A stretch of 64,000 nucleotides of DNA from Flavobacterium aquicola (GCF_003385115.1 NZ_QUNI01000001.1:310001-374000), one strand, 5' to 3'. Shown: positions 8,423 to 17,550, counted from the stretch's first letter. The notes: generated from the sequence alone by a model not told the origin. Program-made: numbers and translations.

Positions 8423-9091
8423 ATGAACTACCTTTTACCTTTACTTTCCGTACTGCTTGGTTACTTTATCGCCTTATTTTTAAAGCCAAAAAGTAAAACC
8501 AATCTAAAACTTCTCCTTGCATTCAGCGGGTCGTTTTTGTTATCACTCACGGTGATGCATTTACTTCCGGAAGTGTACGAAAGCCACAATCATAATATTG
8601 GTGTTTTTATAATGCTGGGAATTTTGTTCCAAATCATATTGGAATTTTTCTCCAAAGGTGCCGAACATGGTCACGTACATGGCCACGACAAAATGTATCA
8701 AATTCCGTGGTTGTTGTTCATCAGCCTCTGCATTCATGCGTTTTTAGAAGGATTTCCGGTAAGCCATCATCACGATTTAGCGTTGGGAATAGCCATTCAT
8801 CACTTCCCGATTGCCATTATTCTGACGACTTTTTTCATCAATGCATCACTAAGCCGAAATGCAATCTTTTTCTTTATGATCACCTTTGCAGTCATGACAC
8901 CATTAGGCACCGTTGTCTCGGATTTCATACCGCAATTAAATGATTATTACACCGAAATAACCGCCGTAGTCATTGGTATTTTATTCCACATTTCCTCAAC
9001 TATTATTTTTGAAAGTAGCGAAGGACACAAATTCAATATCGCCAAAGTTTCGATGATTGTAATCGGAATTATTTTGGCTTGCTTTATATAA
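8423..9091 (+). CDS. ZIP-family divalent metal transporter
   Basis: Inner-membrane transporter of 222 residues with about seven to eight hydrophobic segments, likely importing zinc or a related divalent metal into the cytoplasm. It has the family hallmarks: a histidine-rich variable loop (AEHGHVHGHD, about 80-90), and metal-site helices with HAFLEGFPVSHHH and AIHHFPIAIIL. It has word-repeat hairpins at both ends. The ion specificity cannot be read from sequence. Confidence 0.85.
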   Translation: MNYLLPLLSVLLGYFIALFLKPKSKTNLKLLLAFSGSFLLSLTVMHLLPEVYESHNHNIGVFIMLGILFQIILEFFSKGAEHGHVHGHDKMYQIPWLLFISLCIHAFLEGFPVSHHHDLALGIAIHHFPIAIILTTFFINASLSRNAIFFFMITFAVMTPLGTVVSDFIPQLNDYYTEITAVVIGILFHISSTIIFESSEGHKFNIAKVSMIVIGIILACFI

Positions 9092-9093
9092 CA

Positions 9094-9166
9094 AATTAAT
9101 TAGATAATTAGTCAATTTGATAGTGAGATAATTTTCTAATTGACCAATTGTCTAATCATCTAATTT
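9094..9166. repeat. Word-repeat hairpin between convergent genes, word AATTAG / CTAATT
   Basis: Left arm begins at 9098 with AATTAGATAATTAGTCAATT; the right arm ending near 9166 carries its complement with a few mismatches (CTAATT, CAATTG, CTAAT, CATCTAATT). It fills the gap between the ZIP gene and the oppositely oriented TonB receptor gene and touches the receptor's stop codon. It can serve as a two-way transcription end, although no long T-run follows. Confidence 0.7.
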
Positions 9167-11553
9167 TAATTCCCCGTTCTCTTTCTTTCCTCCTGATTTC
9201 CAAAATTGCGCTCCTTCACGTTGATTTTTTTGTTTCCAAAATTATAAACCACAGACAAACGTACAAATCGGTTGCTTTCATTTTGGCTGTAAACCTGTTT
9301 CACTCCATTTACAACCGAAACAAAATCTTTTAAATAAGAAGTATTAAAAATATCATTGGCCAATAAAGCAATCTGCATTTTGTTATTGAACAAATCCTGT
9401 TTAAAACCAATATCAAAACTTGAGGCATACCCAACTTCATACAAACCACTTTTAACAGGCGTACTGTAACTAAAATCCATCTGAAGCTTGGTTGTTTTTC
9501 CTAAAACAAAAGTATTGTTTGTCGAAAAATCAATCTGCATGCTATTGGACGGCGTTGCATTTATATCTTTTATAAACTTAGTTTCTGAGCCTAAAAAGTA
9601 TACTGAATTTTCACTCTGCCACCAATCTCCAAAACTAGCCGAATAACTTTCGCCCAAACCATAATTCAAACCTTTAAAATAGTTTTCACGGGTTACAATC
9701 TGAGTGTTCGTTTCAGGATTTGACGTAAAAATAACACCGTAACCATTTTCAATTATATTCACAAAAACGCTCGTTCTCAAAACTTCTTTGTACGAATGTG
9801 CCAACTCAAAATTATCGCTAAATGAAGGTTTCAAAAACGGATTTCCTTCAGAATAACTATTACTGTTAATGTAAATTCTAAACGGATTTAGTAAATCAAA
9901 TCGGGGTCTGTTGATTCTCTTTCCATAATTCAGGCTGAAAGTATTGTTTTCATTTCTTTTATAAGAAGCATAAAAAGTTGGAAACAACTTCAGATAATCA
10001 TTTACGTTTTCCTGATTCAGCGTTTCCGAAAATCCGTTCGTCTGAGTGTTTTCAAGTCGTAATCCCACTTGAAGATTCCATTTTTCATTTAACTTTTTGT
10101 CACCATTGATGTAAATAGCCTGATTGTTTTCGGTGTATTTAAATTTATTAGACTGACTCGGATCTAACACAGGAGTTCCCGAAATAGTGTTGTAATAAAG
10201 TACATCACTTACGCTATTTGTAAAACTCATTTTTGCGCCATAAGACAAATTTATTGCCTTGAACGGATGTTGTATATCTGCCTTAAAACTCCAGTTATCA
10301 ATATCCTGATTCGAAATATTTCTTCCCGCCTGATTTACATCAATAAATTCCATATCTGGTGTGTAATTATTGGCAACAAAATCTCGGTCGAACTTTGAAT
10401 TGTAGTTAAAATAATCCACATCAAAAGACAATTTTCGGTCCAAAGAATCTAATTTGGTAAGTAAATGAGCATTGTAAGTCTGGTTTTTTGATCCTTTATC
10501 GGTAAAACTTTTATTCAAGGTAATATTCTGTAATTCGTTTTGAATATTATATTTATCAATTCGAATATCTGAACCAAAATCAGGATTATTTCTATCATTC
10601 AAAATCTGAAAGCCAAAAGTAGTACGCTCAGAAAAATCATAATCCAAAGCCAGTTTTCCCGAAAGGTTTTCATTCTTCACTTTTGTTGTGCTAGCCATGT
10701 TCGAAAGTCCGTCAGGAAAATACATTTCAAGATTTTCATCAGCGTTTTTATAACCGGTTTTTCCATTCACGCTTGCCGAAAATCGGAACTTATTTTTATT
10801 GTAAAAGAAATTATTTCTCAAAGTATAAATTCCGTACTTATTCTGATCGTATGAAGCCGTTGTTGTGTTTTTCCAAGAATCACGAACACCTTTTTTCATA
10901 ATAATATTGATCAGTCCGCCAAATCCATCCGCTTCATATTTCGCCGGCGGATTGCTGATAATCTCAATATTTTTGATATCACCTGCCGAAATTGATTTCA
11001 AAAAGTTATTCAGTTCTTCGCCAGTTAATTCAATCAGCCTTCCGTCAATCATGACACGCGAAGTTCCTTTTCCTAATATCGTTATCAAATCATTTTTGAC
11101 TACAACTCCAGGCGCTGTATTAATCGCGCTCAAAGCATCACCTCCAGCTGTTGTAACATTGTTTTCGAGATTGTAAACCAGACGATCCGTTTTCTGTTCG
11201 ATGGTTTTCTTTTTAGTCTGAATAACAACTTCAACTAATTTGGTCTCATTTTCTTTGAGAATAATAGTCCCTAAATCTGTATCATTTTCTAATGAAATTT
11301 CTTTTTCATAATCGGCAAATCCCGAAAGACTGATTCCGATTTTATAAGAACCGTTTTTAAGATTTATTTCAAAACAACCGTCTTCCTTTGAAGTAGTTCC
11401 GTCAATAATTTTTCCTTCGTGATTTAAAATTGAAATATCTGCCCATTCTAATGGAGCTGTTTCACTTGCAATTTTCCCTTTTAATTTTAATGTAGATTGT
11501 GCGAAACAAAACAAAGGCAATACTAAAAAGATAAGGAGATGTAATTTTTTCAT
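9166..11553 (-). CDS. TonB-dependent receptor, outer membrane beta-barrel family
   Basis: Outer-membrane protein of 795 residues. Order: signal peptide (1-19, ending FCFAQ), a carboxypeptidase-regulatory-like beta-sandwich (about 22-105), a TonB plug (about 130-225, including INTAPGVVVKNDLITILGKG), then a large beta-barrel of the OMP_b-brl_3 type. Unlike SusC it has no SusD partner, so the substrate may be a metal complex, peptide or small glycan. The gene lies downstream of a membrane-bound AraC-type regulator on the same strand, separated by a terminator, so it has its own promoter. Confidence 0.88.
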   Translation of the reverse strand: MKKLHLLIFLVLPLFCFAQSTLKLKGKIASETAPLEWADISILNHEGKIIDGTTSKEDGCFEINLKNGSYKIGISLSGFADYEKEISLENDTDLGTIILKENETKLVEVVIQTKKKTIEQKTDRLVYNLENNVTTAGGDALSAINTAPGVVVKNDLITILGKGTSRVMIDGRLIELTGEELNNFLKSISAGDIKNIEIISNPPAKYEADGFGGLINIIMKKGVRDSWKNTTTASYDQNKYGIYTLRNNFFYNKNKFRFSASVNGKTGYKNADENLEMYFPDGLSNMASTTKVKNENLSGKLALDYDFSERTTFGFQILNDRNNPDFGSDIRIDKYNIQNELQNITLNKSFTDKGSKNQTYNAHLLTKLDSLDRKLSFDVDYFNYNSKFDRDFVANNYTPDMEFIDVNQAGRNISNQDIDNWSFKADIQHPFKAINLSYGAKMSFTNSVSDVLYYNTISGTPVLDPSQSNKFKYTENNQAIYINGDKKLNEKWNLQVGLRLENTQTNGFSETLNQENVNDYLKLFPTFYASYKRNENNTFSLNYGKRINRPRFDLLNPFRIYINSNSYSEGNPFLKPSFSDNFELAHSYKEVLRTSVFVNIIENGYGVIFTSNPETNTQIVTRENYFKGLNYGLGESYSASFGDWWQSENSVYFLGSETKFIKDINATPSNSMQIDFSTNNTFVLGKTTKLQMDFSYSTPVKSGLYEVGYASSFDIGFKQDLFNNKMQIALLANDIFNTSYLKDFVSVVNGVKQVYSQNESNRFVRLSVVYNFGNKKINVKERNFGNQEERKRTGN

Positions 11554-11622
11554 GGTTTCTAATTTTAACTTGTTCGATTAATTTGAAGCAAAGTTGCCTT
11601 AGAAAATCTCCCTACGCGACCG

Positions 11623-11670
11623 ACAAAAAAAAGTCGAACCATTTTCTAATCATGAAATTGGTTCGACTTT
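11623..11670 (-). terminator. Terminator of the AraC-type regulator gene
   Basis: Inverted repeat AAGTCGAACCA (11631-11641) with its complement at 11659-11669, extended by TTTTC/GAAA pairs. On the minus strand it is followed by eight T. It separates the regulator transcript from the TonB receptor gene. Confidence 0.85.
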
Positions 11671-11709
11671 ATTGAGTGGGAAGTACGACTTTTTACAAAG
11701 CCTTTATTT

Positions 11710-12843
11710 TCAACTGTTACGGTAAGCAGTCGGCGTTAAATTCGTATATTTTTTGAAAGAAGTATTGAACGACGATTTTGAATTAAAACCCACTTCGTAT
11801 AAAATTTCAAGAACTGTAAGCTGGTTTTTTGACTGATCTTTTAGAATATGCATGGCTTTTTGAATGCGATATTCATTCACAAAATCAAAAAAATGCTGAT
11901 CAATATGATGATTAATCAAAATGGATAAATCCCGAACCGGCATATTAATCTGATTGCTCAGTTCCTGAATCGTAAGCGACGGATCAAGAAACGGCTCTTT
12001 TTCGGTCATATATTGTTTCAATTCAGTAATTTGATTTTTGATTGAATCGTTTTGTACATTTTCTGACCCCAGTTTTTCATCAGCTTCCGGCAGAATATCT
12101 TTCGTTAATTTCAATTTAGAATTAATTCCCCTAAAAAGTTCCGGATGCTTTAATGCTTTCATAATAAACCAACAGGTTATAAACAAAGCAATACTCCCAA
12201 CGAGTACATTTGCCCAAAGAAATATTTCTCTTAAAACGATATAACGCAGTACATTTTTTGATACCACAAACAAATGCGCCGAAAGAAAAACACAGGTCAT
12301 CTGAAAAAGCCATTTGTATGTTGATGTACTTGGATTGGCGTAATTTTCCAAATAGATTTCTTTGTATTTTCTCAAAATCAAAAACACACTCACGATATAA
12401 AACACATATTGAAATTCTATTAAAATCTGAATAAAATAAATCTCAGACATTTGATTTAACGGTCCGATAAAACTTCCATCTTCAATACTTAGATAAATTC
12501 TCGGAATAAAAAGTAAATTGGTAATAATAAAAGGAAGCAGATGAACTAAATGTTTCCATTGTAATTTAAAATCCGAATAACAGGCAGAAAGCACATAAAG
12601 ATAAAACGCCGGCATCCCTAACAAACAGAAAGTTGATCTAAAAATCTCTAAATTCCTGTGATTTTCATTGTATATGTACGTAAAAAATCCGCTGAGATCA
12701 ATAGCAGAGAAAATAAAAAAGAAAGCAAATAAACGGTTCGCCAGTTTATTATCGGTTTTGACCGTCAGCAGAAAAAATGCCATCAATAAAGAAACAAAAA
12801 CTGAAATTTTGGCTATCCCTTCTAATAAAGCTAATTGATCCAT
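11710..12843 (-). CDS. Membrane-bound AraC-family transcription regulator
   Basis: Protein of 377 residues. The N-terminal part (about 1-235) is hydrophobic with about seven transmembrane helices. A cytoplasmic linker and an AraC-type double helix-turn-helix domain (about 275-377) follow, with LTVLEILYEVGFNSKSSFNTSFKKY, the second HTH and its conserved tail. This build implies a sensor in the inner membrane that binds DNA directly. It sits next to the TonB receptor gene, its likely target, but no operator could be identified. A good promoter lies just upstream. Confidence 0.85.
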   Translation of the reverse strand: MDQLALLEGIAKISVFVSLLMAFFLLTVKTDNKLANRLFAFFFIFSAIDLSGFFTYIYNENHRNLEIFRSTFCLLGMPAFYLYVLSACYSDFKLQWKHLVHLLPFIITNLLFIPRIYLSIEDGSFIGPLNQMSEIYFIQILIEFQYVFYIVSVFLILRKYKEIYLENYANPSTSTYKWLFQMTCVFLSAHLFVVSKNVLRYIVLREIFLWANVLVGSIALFITCWFIMKALKHPELFRGINSKLKLTKDILPEADEKLGSENVQNDSIKNQITELKQYMTEKEPFLDPSLTIQELSNQINMPVRDLSILINHHIDQHFFDFVNEYRIQKAMHILKDQSKNQLTVLEILYEVGFNSKSSFNTSFKKYTNLTPTAYRNS

Positions 12844-12862
12844 TTATTTTTTAATGTTTTAA

Positions 12863-12891
12863 CAAATATAGCATTTTAGTTCACTTTGCAA
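12863..12891 (-). promoter_or_regulatory. Promoter of the AraC-type regulator gene
   Basis: On the minus strand, TTG (12889-12891), an 18-base spacer, and TATATTTG (12863-12870), matching the Bacteroidota TTG-N19-TAnnTTTG pattern. The -7 box ends about 20 bp before the start codon. Confidence 0.55.
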
Positions 12892-12935
12892 GATGCAAAA
12901 TGTCATCAACATTTATAAACAAAAGCTAATTTTTG

Positions 12936-12964
12936 TTGTCTTGAAAAAAAACTTCGCATCTTTG
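12936..12964 (+). promoter_or_regulatory. Candidate promoter of the OsmC gene
   Basis: TTG at 12936-12938, an 18-base spacer, then CATCTTTG (12957-12964), one base off TAnnTTTG. It lies 35 bp before the start codon. Confidence 0.4.
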
Positions 12965-12999
12965 CTCTATTTCGAAAGCCAATAAAACAACTAGAGAAC

Positions 13000-13488
13000 A
13001 TGGGATTCAAACATTTATTTAAAGCAAAATTGAATTGGGATTCAGTTCCAAAAGAACCGATTTCGACTTCCAGAAAATACATTAAAAACCATCAAATTGC
13101 TATTGAAGGAAAAGAAATTTTAAATCTTTCGGCTGCCAAAGCGTTCAAAGGCGATCCCAATTTATACAATCCCGAAGATTTATTATTGAGTTCTGTGGTT
13201 TCCTGTCACATGATGTCGTATTTGTATGTATGTTCCCAAAACGGAATTGATGTCGTTTCCTATCAGGACGATGCTGGGGCTACTCTCGAAGTTTCAGAAA
13301 ATGGTTCAGGGCGTTTCATAGAAGTACGATTATATCCAAAAGTAGTGATTCAGCAAAAAGAAAAAATTGCCGAAGCATTAAACTTGCATACAAAAGCAAA
13401 CGAACTTTGTTTTATTGCTAATTCCTGTAATTTTAAAATTGTTCACTTTGCAACTTGTACCAATTCTCCAGTTATCGAAAGCTTCTAA
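13000..13488 (+). CDS. OsmC-family peroxiredoxin-like protein
   Basis: Protein of 162 residues of the OsmC/Ohr superfamily, which reduces organic hydroperoxides with a pair of cysteines in a homodimer. The expected cysteines are visible at Cys69 (LLSSVVSCHMMSYL) and Cys137 (ELCFIANSC). Length fits the family. No signal peptide, so it acts in the cytoplasm. It appears to be a single gene with its own promoter. It could belong to the YhfA-like branch of the family rather than the Ohr branch; the substrate is not certain. Confidence 0.85.
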   Translation: MGFKHLFKAKLNWDSVPKEPISTSRKYIKNHQIAIEGKEILNLSAAKAFKGDPNLYNPEDLLLSSVVSCHMMSYLYVCSQNGIDVVSYQDDAGATLEVSENGSGRFIEVRLYPKVVIQQKEKIAEALNLHTKANELCFIANSCNFKIVHFATCTNSPVIESF

Positions 13489-13599
13489 GGTAAATAATTC
13501 CATTTTCGTTGTAGCTTCGTGCAACAAATCCGTTATATTTACAAAACAACTAAAATAGACTTCCCCTCTATACTATAGGACTGAACATAAAATCAACAA

Positions 13600-14775
13600 A
13601 TGACAACATCTATCATAATATCAATATGTCTTTTATTGATTCTTGCTTATATATTTGACATCACTTCATCAAAAACAAAAATCCCTTCGGTTATTCTTTT
13701 GCTGGCTGTGGGTTGGGCTGTAAAACAGGGAACTGATTTTTTTGAAATTCGTGTTCCAAATTTAACCTCCATATTACCCGTACTTGGAACTGTAGGACTA
13801 ATTTTAATTGTTCTGGAAGGTTCTTTAGAATTGGAATTAAACAAATCAAAAATTCCGTTTATCGGTAAAACTGCTCTTGTCGCTATTATACCAATGCTTC
13901 TTTTTAGCTTCGGACTGGCGTTTGCTTTTCATTATTTCGGGAACGTTTCTTTCAAAGTTGGGTTGGCTAATGCTATTCCGCTAGCTGTGATAAGCAGTGC
14001 AATTGCTATTCCGAGTGCACAAAATCTTATCTCAAAAAACAAAGAGTTTATCACTTATGAGAGTAGCTTATCGGATATTTTTGGTGTAATCCTTTTCAAT
14101 TTTGTTTCGCTCAATGACGATATTGGAGCTTCGTCAGTAGGTCATTTTATTTTAGAAATACTTGTAATTCTAATCATTTCATTTGTGGCAACATTAGGAC
14201 TTGCCTTTTTATTAAGTAAAATAAAACATCCAGTAAAATTTATCCCCATCATATTAAGTATCGTCCTGATATATGCTGTTACTAAAATATATCATTTGCC
14301 AGGGCTGATTTTCATACTCCTTTTTGGTCTTTTTCTGGGTAACCTTGACGAAATCAAAGGCAATAAATTTATTCAAAAACTACAGCCAAACCTTTTGAAT
14401 AAAGAAGTTCATAAATTCCACGAACTTACTACGGAAATTGCTTTTTTAGTAAGAGCTCTATTTTTTCTGTTATTTGGCTATTTAATTGAAACGAGCGAAT
14501 TATTAAACACAGAAACCATCGTCTGGGCAATTGGAATTTGTGCTGGAATATTCGCTTTGCGTTATATAACGCTTAAAATATTTAAAATCAACATCAAACC
14601 TGCTTTATTTATTGCTCCAAGAGGCCTGATTACCATTTTACTTTTCCTATCAATTCCTGACAATCAAGTAATTGATTTAGTCAATAATTCATTGGTTATA
14701 CAAGTCATAATTCTGAGCGCATTAGTAATGATGTCTGGACTTATGAGCCATAAAACAGATGAAGAAAACAATTAA
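13600..14775 (+). CDS. Cation:proton antiporter (CPA superfamily)
   Basis: Inner-membrane protein of 391 residues with about eleven transmembrane helices, of the Na+(K+)/H+ exchanger fold. The N-terminal repeat (LAYIFDITSSKTKIPSVILL) and the second-half motif IAPRGLITILLFLSIP match NhaP/KefB-type antiporters. There is no C-terminal RCK or CBS regulatory domain, so it is a minimal exchanger. Likely role is pH and cation balance. The transported ion cannot be told from sequence. Confidence 0.8.
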   Translation: MTTSIIISICLLLILAYIFDITSSKTKIPSVILLLAVGWAVKQGTDFFEIRVPNLTSILPVLGTVGLILIVLEGSLELELNKSKIPFIGKTALVAIIPMLLFSFGLAFAFHYFGNVSFKVGLANAIPLAVISSAIAIPSAQNLISKNKEFITYESSLSDIFGVILFNFVSLNDDIGASSVGHFILEILVILIISFVATLGLAFLLSKIKHPVKFIPIILSIVLIYAVTKIYHLPGLIFILLFGLFLGNLDEIKGNKFIQKLQPNLLNKEVHKFHELTTEIAFLVRALFFLLFGYLIETSELLNTETIVWAIGICAGIFALRYITLKIFKINIKPALFIAPRGLITILLFLSIPDNQVIDLVNNSLVIQVIILSALVMMSGLMSHKTDEENN

Positions 14776-14826
14776 AATCATCCTCTAAAATTTGCCTTAT
14801 ACGACTGTTGCTACTATTAATTTATT

Positions 14827-14834
14827 TAAGTTTG
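14827..14834 (+). promoter_or_regulatory. Candidate -7 box upstream of murQ
   Basis: TAAGTTTG matches TAnnTTTG; a TTG lies at 14808-14810, with a rather short 16-base spacer. It would give a leader of about 45 bases. Confidence 0.4.
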
Positions 14835-14883
14835 TAATACTAAATAAACCGTGTTTGTTTTACACTTTTGAACCTTAAAAACA

Positions 14884-15699
14884 ATGACTTTCACCAAAAC
14901 CACCGAACAATCTTCGAAATACGAACATCTTGAAAAAATGTCCGTTAAAGAATTGATAACCAATATTAATCAGGAAGACCAAACTGTACCTTTAGCAGTT
15001 GAAAAAGCTTTACCGCAAATAGAAACATTGGTAACCGAAATTGTTTCGAAAATGAAACTGGGCGGACGCTTATTCTACATTGGCGCCGGAACATCAGGAC
15101 GTTTAGGAATTCTGGACGCATCGGAATGTCCACCTACTTTTGGAGTTCCTTTCGATCTAGTTGTTGGTATTATTGCAGGTGGTGACACTGCTATCCGCAG
15201 AGCTGTAGAAAATGCAGAAGACAACGCCACACAGGCTTGGGAAGATTTAAAAACTTTTAACGTAAACGAAAATGATGTGGTCGTAGGAATTGCCGCTTCG
15301 GGAACAACTCCTTATGTTATTGTAGGCTTACAGACCTGCAATGAAAATAACATCAGTACAGGAAGTATTTCCTGCAACGCTGGAAGTCCGCTTTCGCAAA
15401 CAGCAAAATTTCCTATCGAAGTTATTGTAGGCCCTGAATTCGTAACAGGTAGCTCCAGAATGAAAGCAGGAACAGCACAAAAATTGGTTTTAAACACCAT
15501 TACAACTGCCACTATGATCCAGCTTGGAAAAGTGAAAGGAAACAAAATGGTCGATATGCAGTTGAGCAACAGCAAACTAGTGGATCGTGGCGTAAAAATG
15601 ATAATGGGAGAAATTCCGGTAACTTATGAAGAAGGTTCTGAATTACTCGCAAAATATGGAAGTGTGAGAAAAGCGGTTGATTTTTATAATGGACAGTAA
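14884..15699 (+). CDS. murQ: N-acetylmuramic acid 6-phosphate etherase MurQ
   Basis: Cleaves the lactyl ether of N-acetylmuramic acid 6-phosphate to N-acetylglucosamine 6-phosphate and D-lactate, in cell-wall recycling. The sugar-phosphate-binding SIS domain shows GAGTSGRLG (67-75) and the catalytic Glu81 in ASECPPTFG, with a second motif AGTAQKLVLN. At 271 residues it is about 25 shorter than E. coli MurQ at the C-terminus, as is common in Bacteroidota. It is followed by two small genes at 20-bp and overlapping spacing, probably one operon. Confidence 0.93.
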   Translation: MTFTKTTEQSSKYEHLEKMSVKELITNINQEDQTVPLAVEKALPQIETLVTEIVSKMKLGGRLFYIGAGTSGRLGILDASECPPTFGVPFDLVVGIIAGGDTAIRRAVENAEDNATQAWEDLKTFNVNENDVVVGIAASGTTPYVIVGLQTCNENNISTGSISCNAGSPLSQTAKFPIEVIVGPEFVTGSSRMKAGTAQKLVLNTITTATMIQLGKVKGNKMVDMQLSNSKLVDRGVKMIMGEIPVTYEEGSELLAKYGSVRKAVDFYNGQ

Positions 15700-15719
15700 A
15701 CAGATTTCAGAAACAGAAA

Positions 15720-15938
15720 ATGGCAAACAAAGAATTATTAGCAAAAGGAATTAAATATTTGACAGGAGCTTTACCGCTAATGTTCATAGGTCCTACTGTA
15801 ATTTACAATGCATTTATGAACCAGCATACCAATTGGCATTATTTAGTTTTAGGCATTGGAATCATTGCCTGCCTTGCCTCAATGTATTTAATGTTTAAAG
15901 GTTTGAAAATAATAATGAACGGTATATTTAACGACTAA
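15720..15938 (+). CDS. DUF6095-like small membrane protein
   Basis: Protein of 72 residues with two transmembrane segments (about 14-34 and 41-63) joined by a short loop NQHTNWHY. The pattern matches the DUF6095 family of Flavobacteriia, which often follows murQ; that association is from memory. It starts 20 bp after murQ, and its stop codon shares a base with the start of the next gene. Function unknown. Confidence 0.7.
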   Translation: MANKELLAKGIKYLTGALPLMFIGPTVIYNAFMNQHTNWHYLVLGIGIIACLASMYLMFKGLKIIMNGIFND

Positions 15939-16510
15939 TGGAAGACCTGATACATATTCAAAAAACATTTGAAAAAATTACTTACATAGGCAAGAAAATT
16001 AACAATCGTGAATTTGAAGACTGTGTTTTCAAAAACTGCGATTTCTCTAATAGTGATTTTTCAAATAATAGTTTTATGGATTGCGAATTCATAGAATGCA
16101 ATTTATCAATGACACAATTAGGAGGTTCAAGCCTTAAAACTGTAAACTTCAGAAACTGTAAACTAATGGGAATTCAGTTTCAGTCTTGTCAGGATTTTTT
16201 GTTCAATGTGCAATTTCAGGATTGTATTTTGGATTATAGTTCTTTTGCGAATAAAAAAATGCCGAAAACCAAATTCAATTCATGTTCCCTGAAAGAAGTC
16301 ACTTTTATTGGAACCAATTTGACTCAATCGGTTTTTGGAAACTGTAATTTGGACAATGCCATTTTTAACGATACTATTTTAGCCGGTTCCGATTTTACCA
16401 CCGCATATAATTATAAAATTGATCCCGAATTTAATCCGATGAAAAAAGCAAAATTTTCCAGTCAGGGAATCGCTGGGCTTTTGGATAAATATGATATAAA
16501 AATTGAGTAA
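15938..16510 (+). CDS. Pentapeptide-repeat protein
   Basis: Protein of 190 residues made of pentapeptide repeats of the A(D/N)LXX type, here with many F and C at the centre (NCDFSNSDFSNNSF, DCEFIECNLS, NCNLDNAIFND). It should form a right-handed quadrilateral beta-helix. Such proteins include gyrase-protecting DNA mimics (Qnr, MfpA), but most have no known role and the surface here is not strongly acidic. The start overlaps the stop of the previous gene by one base, so it is coupled to the murQ operon. Confidence 0.85.
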   Translation: MEDLIHIQKTFEKITYIGKKINNREFEDCVFKNCDFSNSDFSNNSFMDCEFIECNLSMTQLGGSSLKTVNFRNCKLMGIQFQSCQDFLFNVQFQDCILDYSSFANKKMPKTKFNSCSLKEVTFIGTNLTQSVFGNCNLDNAIFNDTILAGSDFTTAYNYKIDPEFNPMKKAKFSSQGIAGLLDKYDIKIE

Positions 16511-16557
16511 TTGTTTGCATTATCTTACGTATATTGTAGCTATCTAAAATTCAATAC

Positions 16558-17550
16558 ATGGAACTCCAAGAACATTTTGCACACATAACAACGCTTATAT
16601 CCAAAGCAAAGGAAAATGCTTTCCATGCCGTAAACAAAGAATTGGTAACTCTTTATTGGCGTATTGGAGAATATGTAAGCCAGCAAGTAGAAAAGAAAGC
16701 TTGGGGTAAATCAGTTGTAAATGATTTGTCTCTTTTTATTAAAAAATCTGAACCAAACATTACTGGTTTTTCTCCTCAAAATATATGGAGAATGAAGCAG
16801 TTTTTTGAAACTTATAAAGATTTTGCAAAACTCGCACCACTGGTGCGAGAAATTACTTGGACAAATAACATTATCATTTTACCCTGTAACTCTGCTGAAG
16901 AAAGGGAGTTCTATATCAAAATGTCCATTCGAGAAAAATGGACAAAAACAGAACTACAAAGACAAATCAATTCCTCTTGTTTTGAACGAGTAATGCTCGC
17001 AAATACAAAACTCGCACCAATGGAGCGAGTTTTATCAAAAGAGGTAACAAATACATTCAAAGATACTTATGTATTAGATTTACTTCAATTACCTGAAATT
17101 CATTTGGAGAAAGATTTAAGAAAAGCAATTACACAAAACATAACCAAATTTCTATTGGAATTTGGGAGGGATTTTGCTTTTATGGGAGAAGAATATCCAT
17201 TACAGGTAGGAAATCAAGATTTCGCTATTGATCTTTTGTTTTATAACAGAAACTTAAATTGCATGGTTGCTATTGAATTAAAAATAGAAAAATTCAAACC
17301 AGAACATTTAGGACAGCTTAATTTTTATCTAGAAGCACTTGATAGAGACATTCGTAAACCACACGAACAGCCTAGTATTGGCATATTATTATGCAACGGT
17401 AAGGATGACATTGTTGTAGAATATGCTTTGAGCCGGACAGTATCACCAACATTAGTGGCAGATTATCAAACAAAATTACCTAGCAAAGAATTATTACAAC
17501 GCAAGTGGAAAGAAATTTTAGAAACACTTGATTTGGAAAAACACAACTAA
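16558..17550 (+). CDS. DUF1016 (YhcG) PD-(D/E)XK nuclease-domain protein
   Basis: Protein of 330 residues. The N-terminal DUF1016_N domain (about 10-150) has the characteristic LYWRIGEYVSQ and FSPQNIWRMKQFFETY. The C-terminal YhcG nuclease domain (about 170-320) has the active-site pattern FAIDLLFYNRNLNCMVAIELK (Asp and E-x-K of PD-(D/E)XK). The family occurs in accessory regions and restriction-type clusters; here it stands alone. It is a little shorter than usual (about 340-360). Two related palindrome-like stretches lie inside the gene (16830-16849 and 17011-17029). Probable DNA endonuclease, target unknown. Confidence 0.85.
   Translation: MELQEHFAHITTLISKAKENAFHAVNKELVTLYWRIGEYVSQQVEKKAWGKSVVNDLSLFIKKSEPNITGFSPQNIWRMKQFFETYKDFAKLAPLVREITWTNNIIILPCNSAEEREFYIKMSIREKWTKTELQRQINSSCFERVMLANTKLAPMERVLSKEVTNTFKDTYVLDLLQLPEIHLEKDLRKAITQNITKFLLEFGRDFAFMGEEYPLQVGNQDFAIDLLFYNRNLNCMVAIELKIEKFKPEHLGQLNFYLEALDRDIRKPHEQPSIGILLCNGKDDIVVEYALSRTVSPTLVADYQTKLPSKELLQRKWKEILETLDLEKHN
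16830..16849. repeat. Palindrome inside the DUF1016 gene, copy 1
   Basis: CTCGCACCACTGGTGCGAG, nine-base arms around one base, in frame in the N-terminal domain (codes for KLAPLVRE). A decayed second copy starts near 17011 with the same left flank AAAACTCGCACCA. Confidence 0.6.
17011..17032. repeat. Palindrome inside the DUF1016 gene, copy 2
   Basis: CTCGCACCAATGGAGCGAG, the same left arm as copy 1 but with mismatches in the right arm; codes for KLAPMERV between the two domains of the nuclease. Confidence 0.5.

Noticed and set aside
15938..16510. Pentapeptide protein as a Qnr-type quinolone-resistance protein
   Set aside because: No Qnr-like loops or gyrase-protection features are visible and the gene belongs to the murQ transcript.
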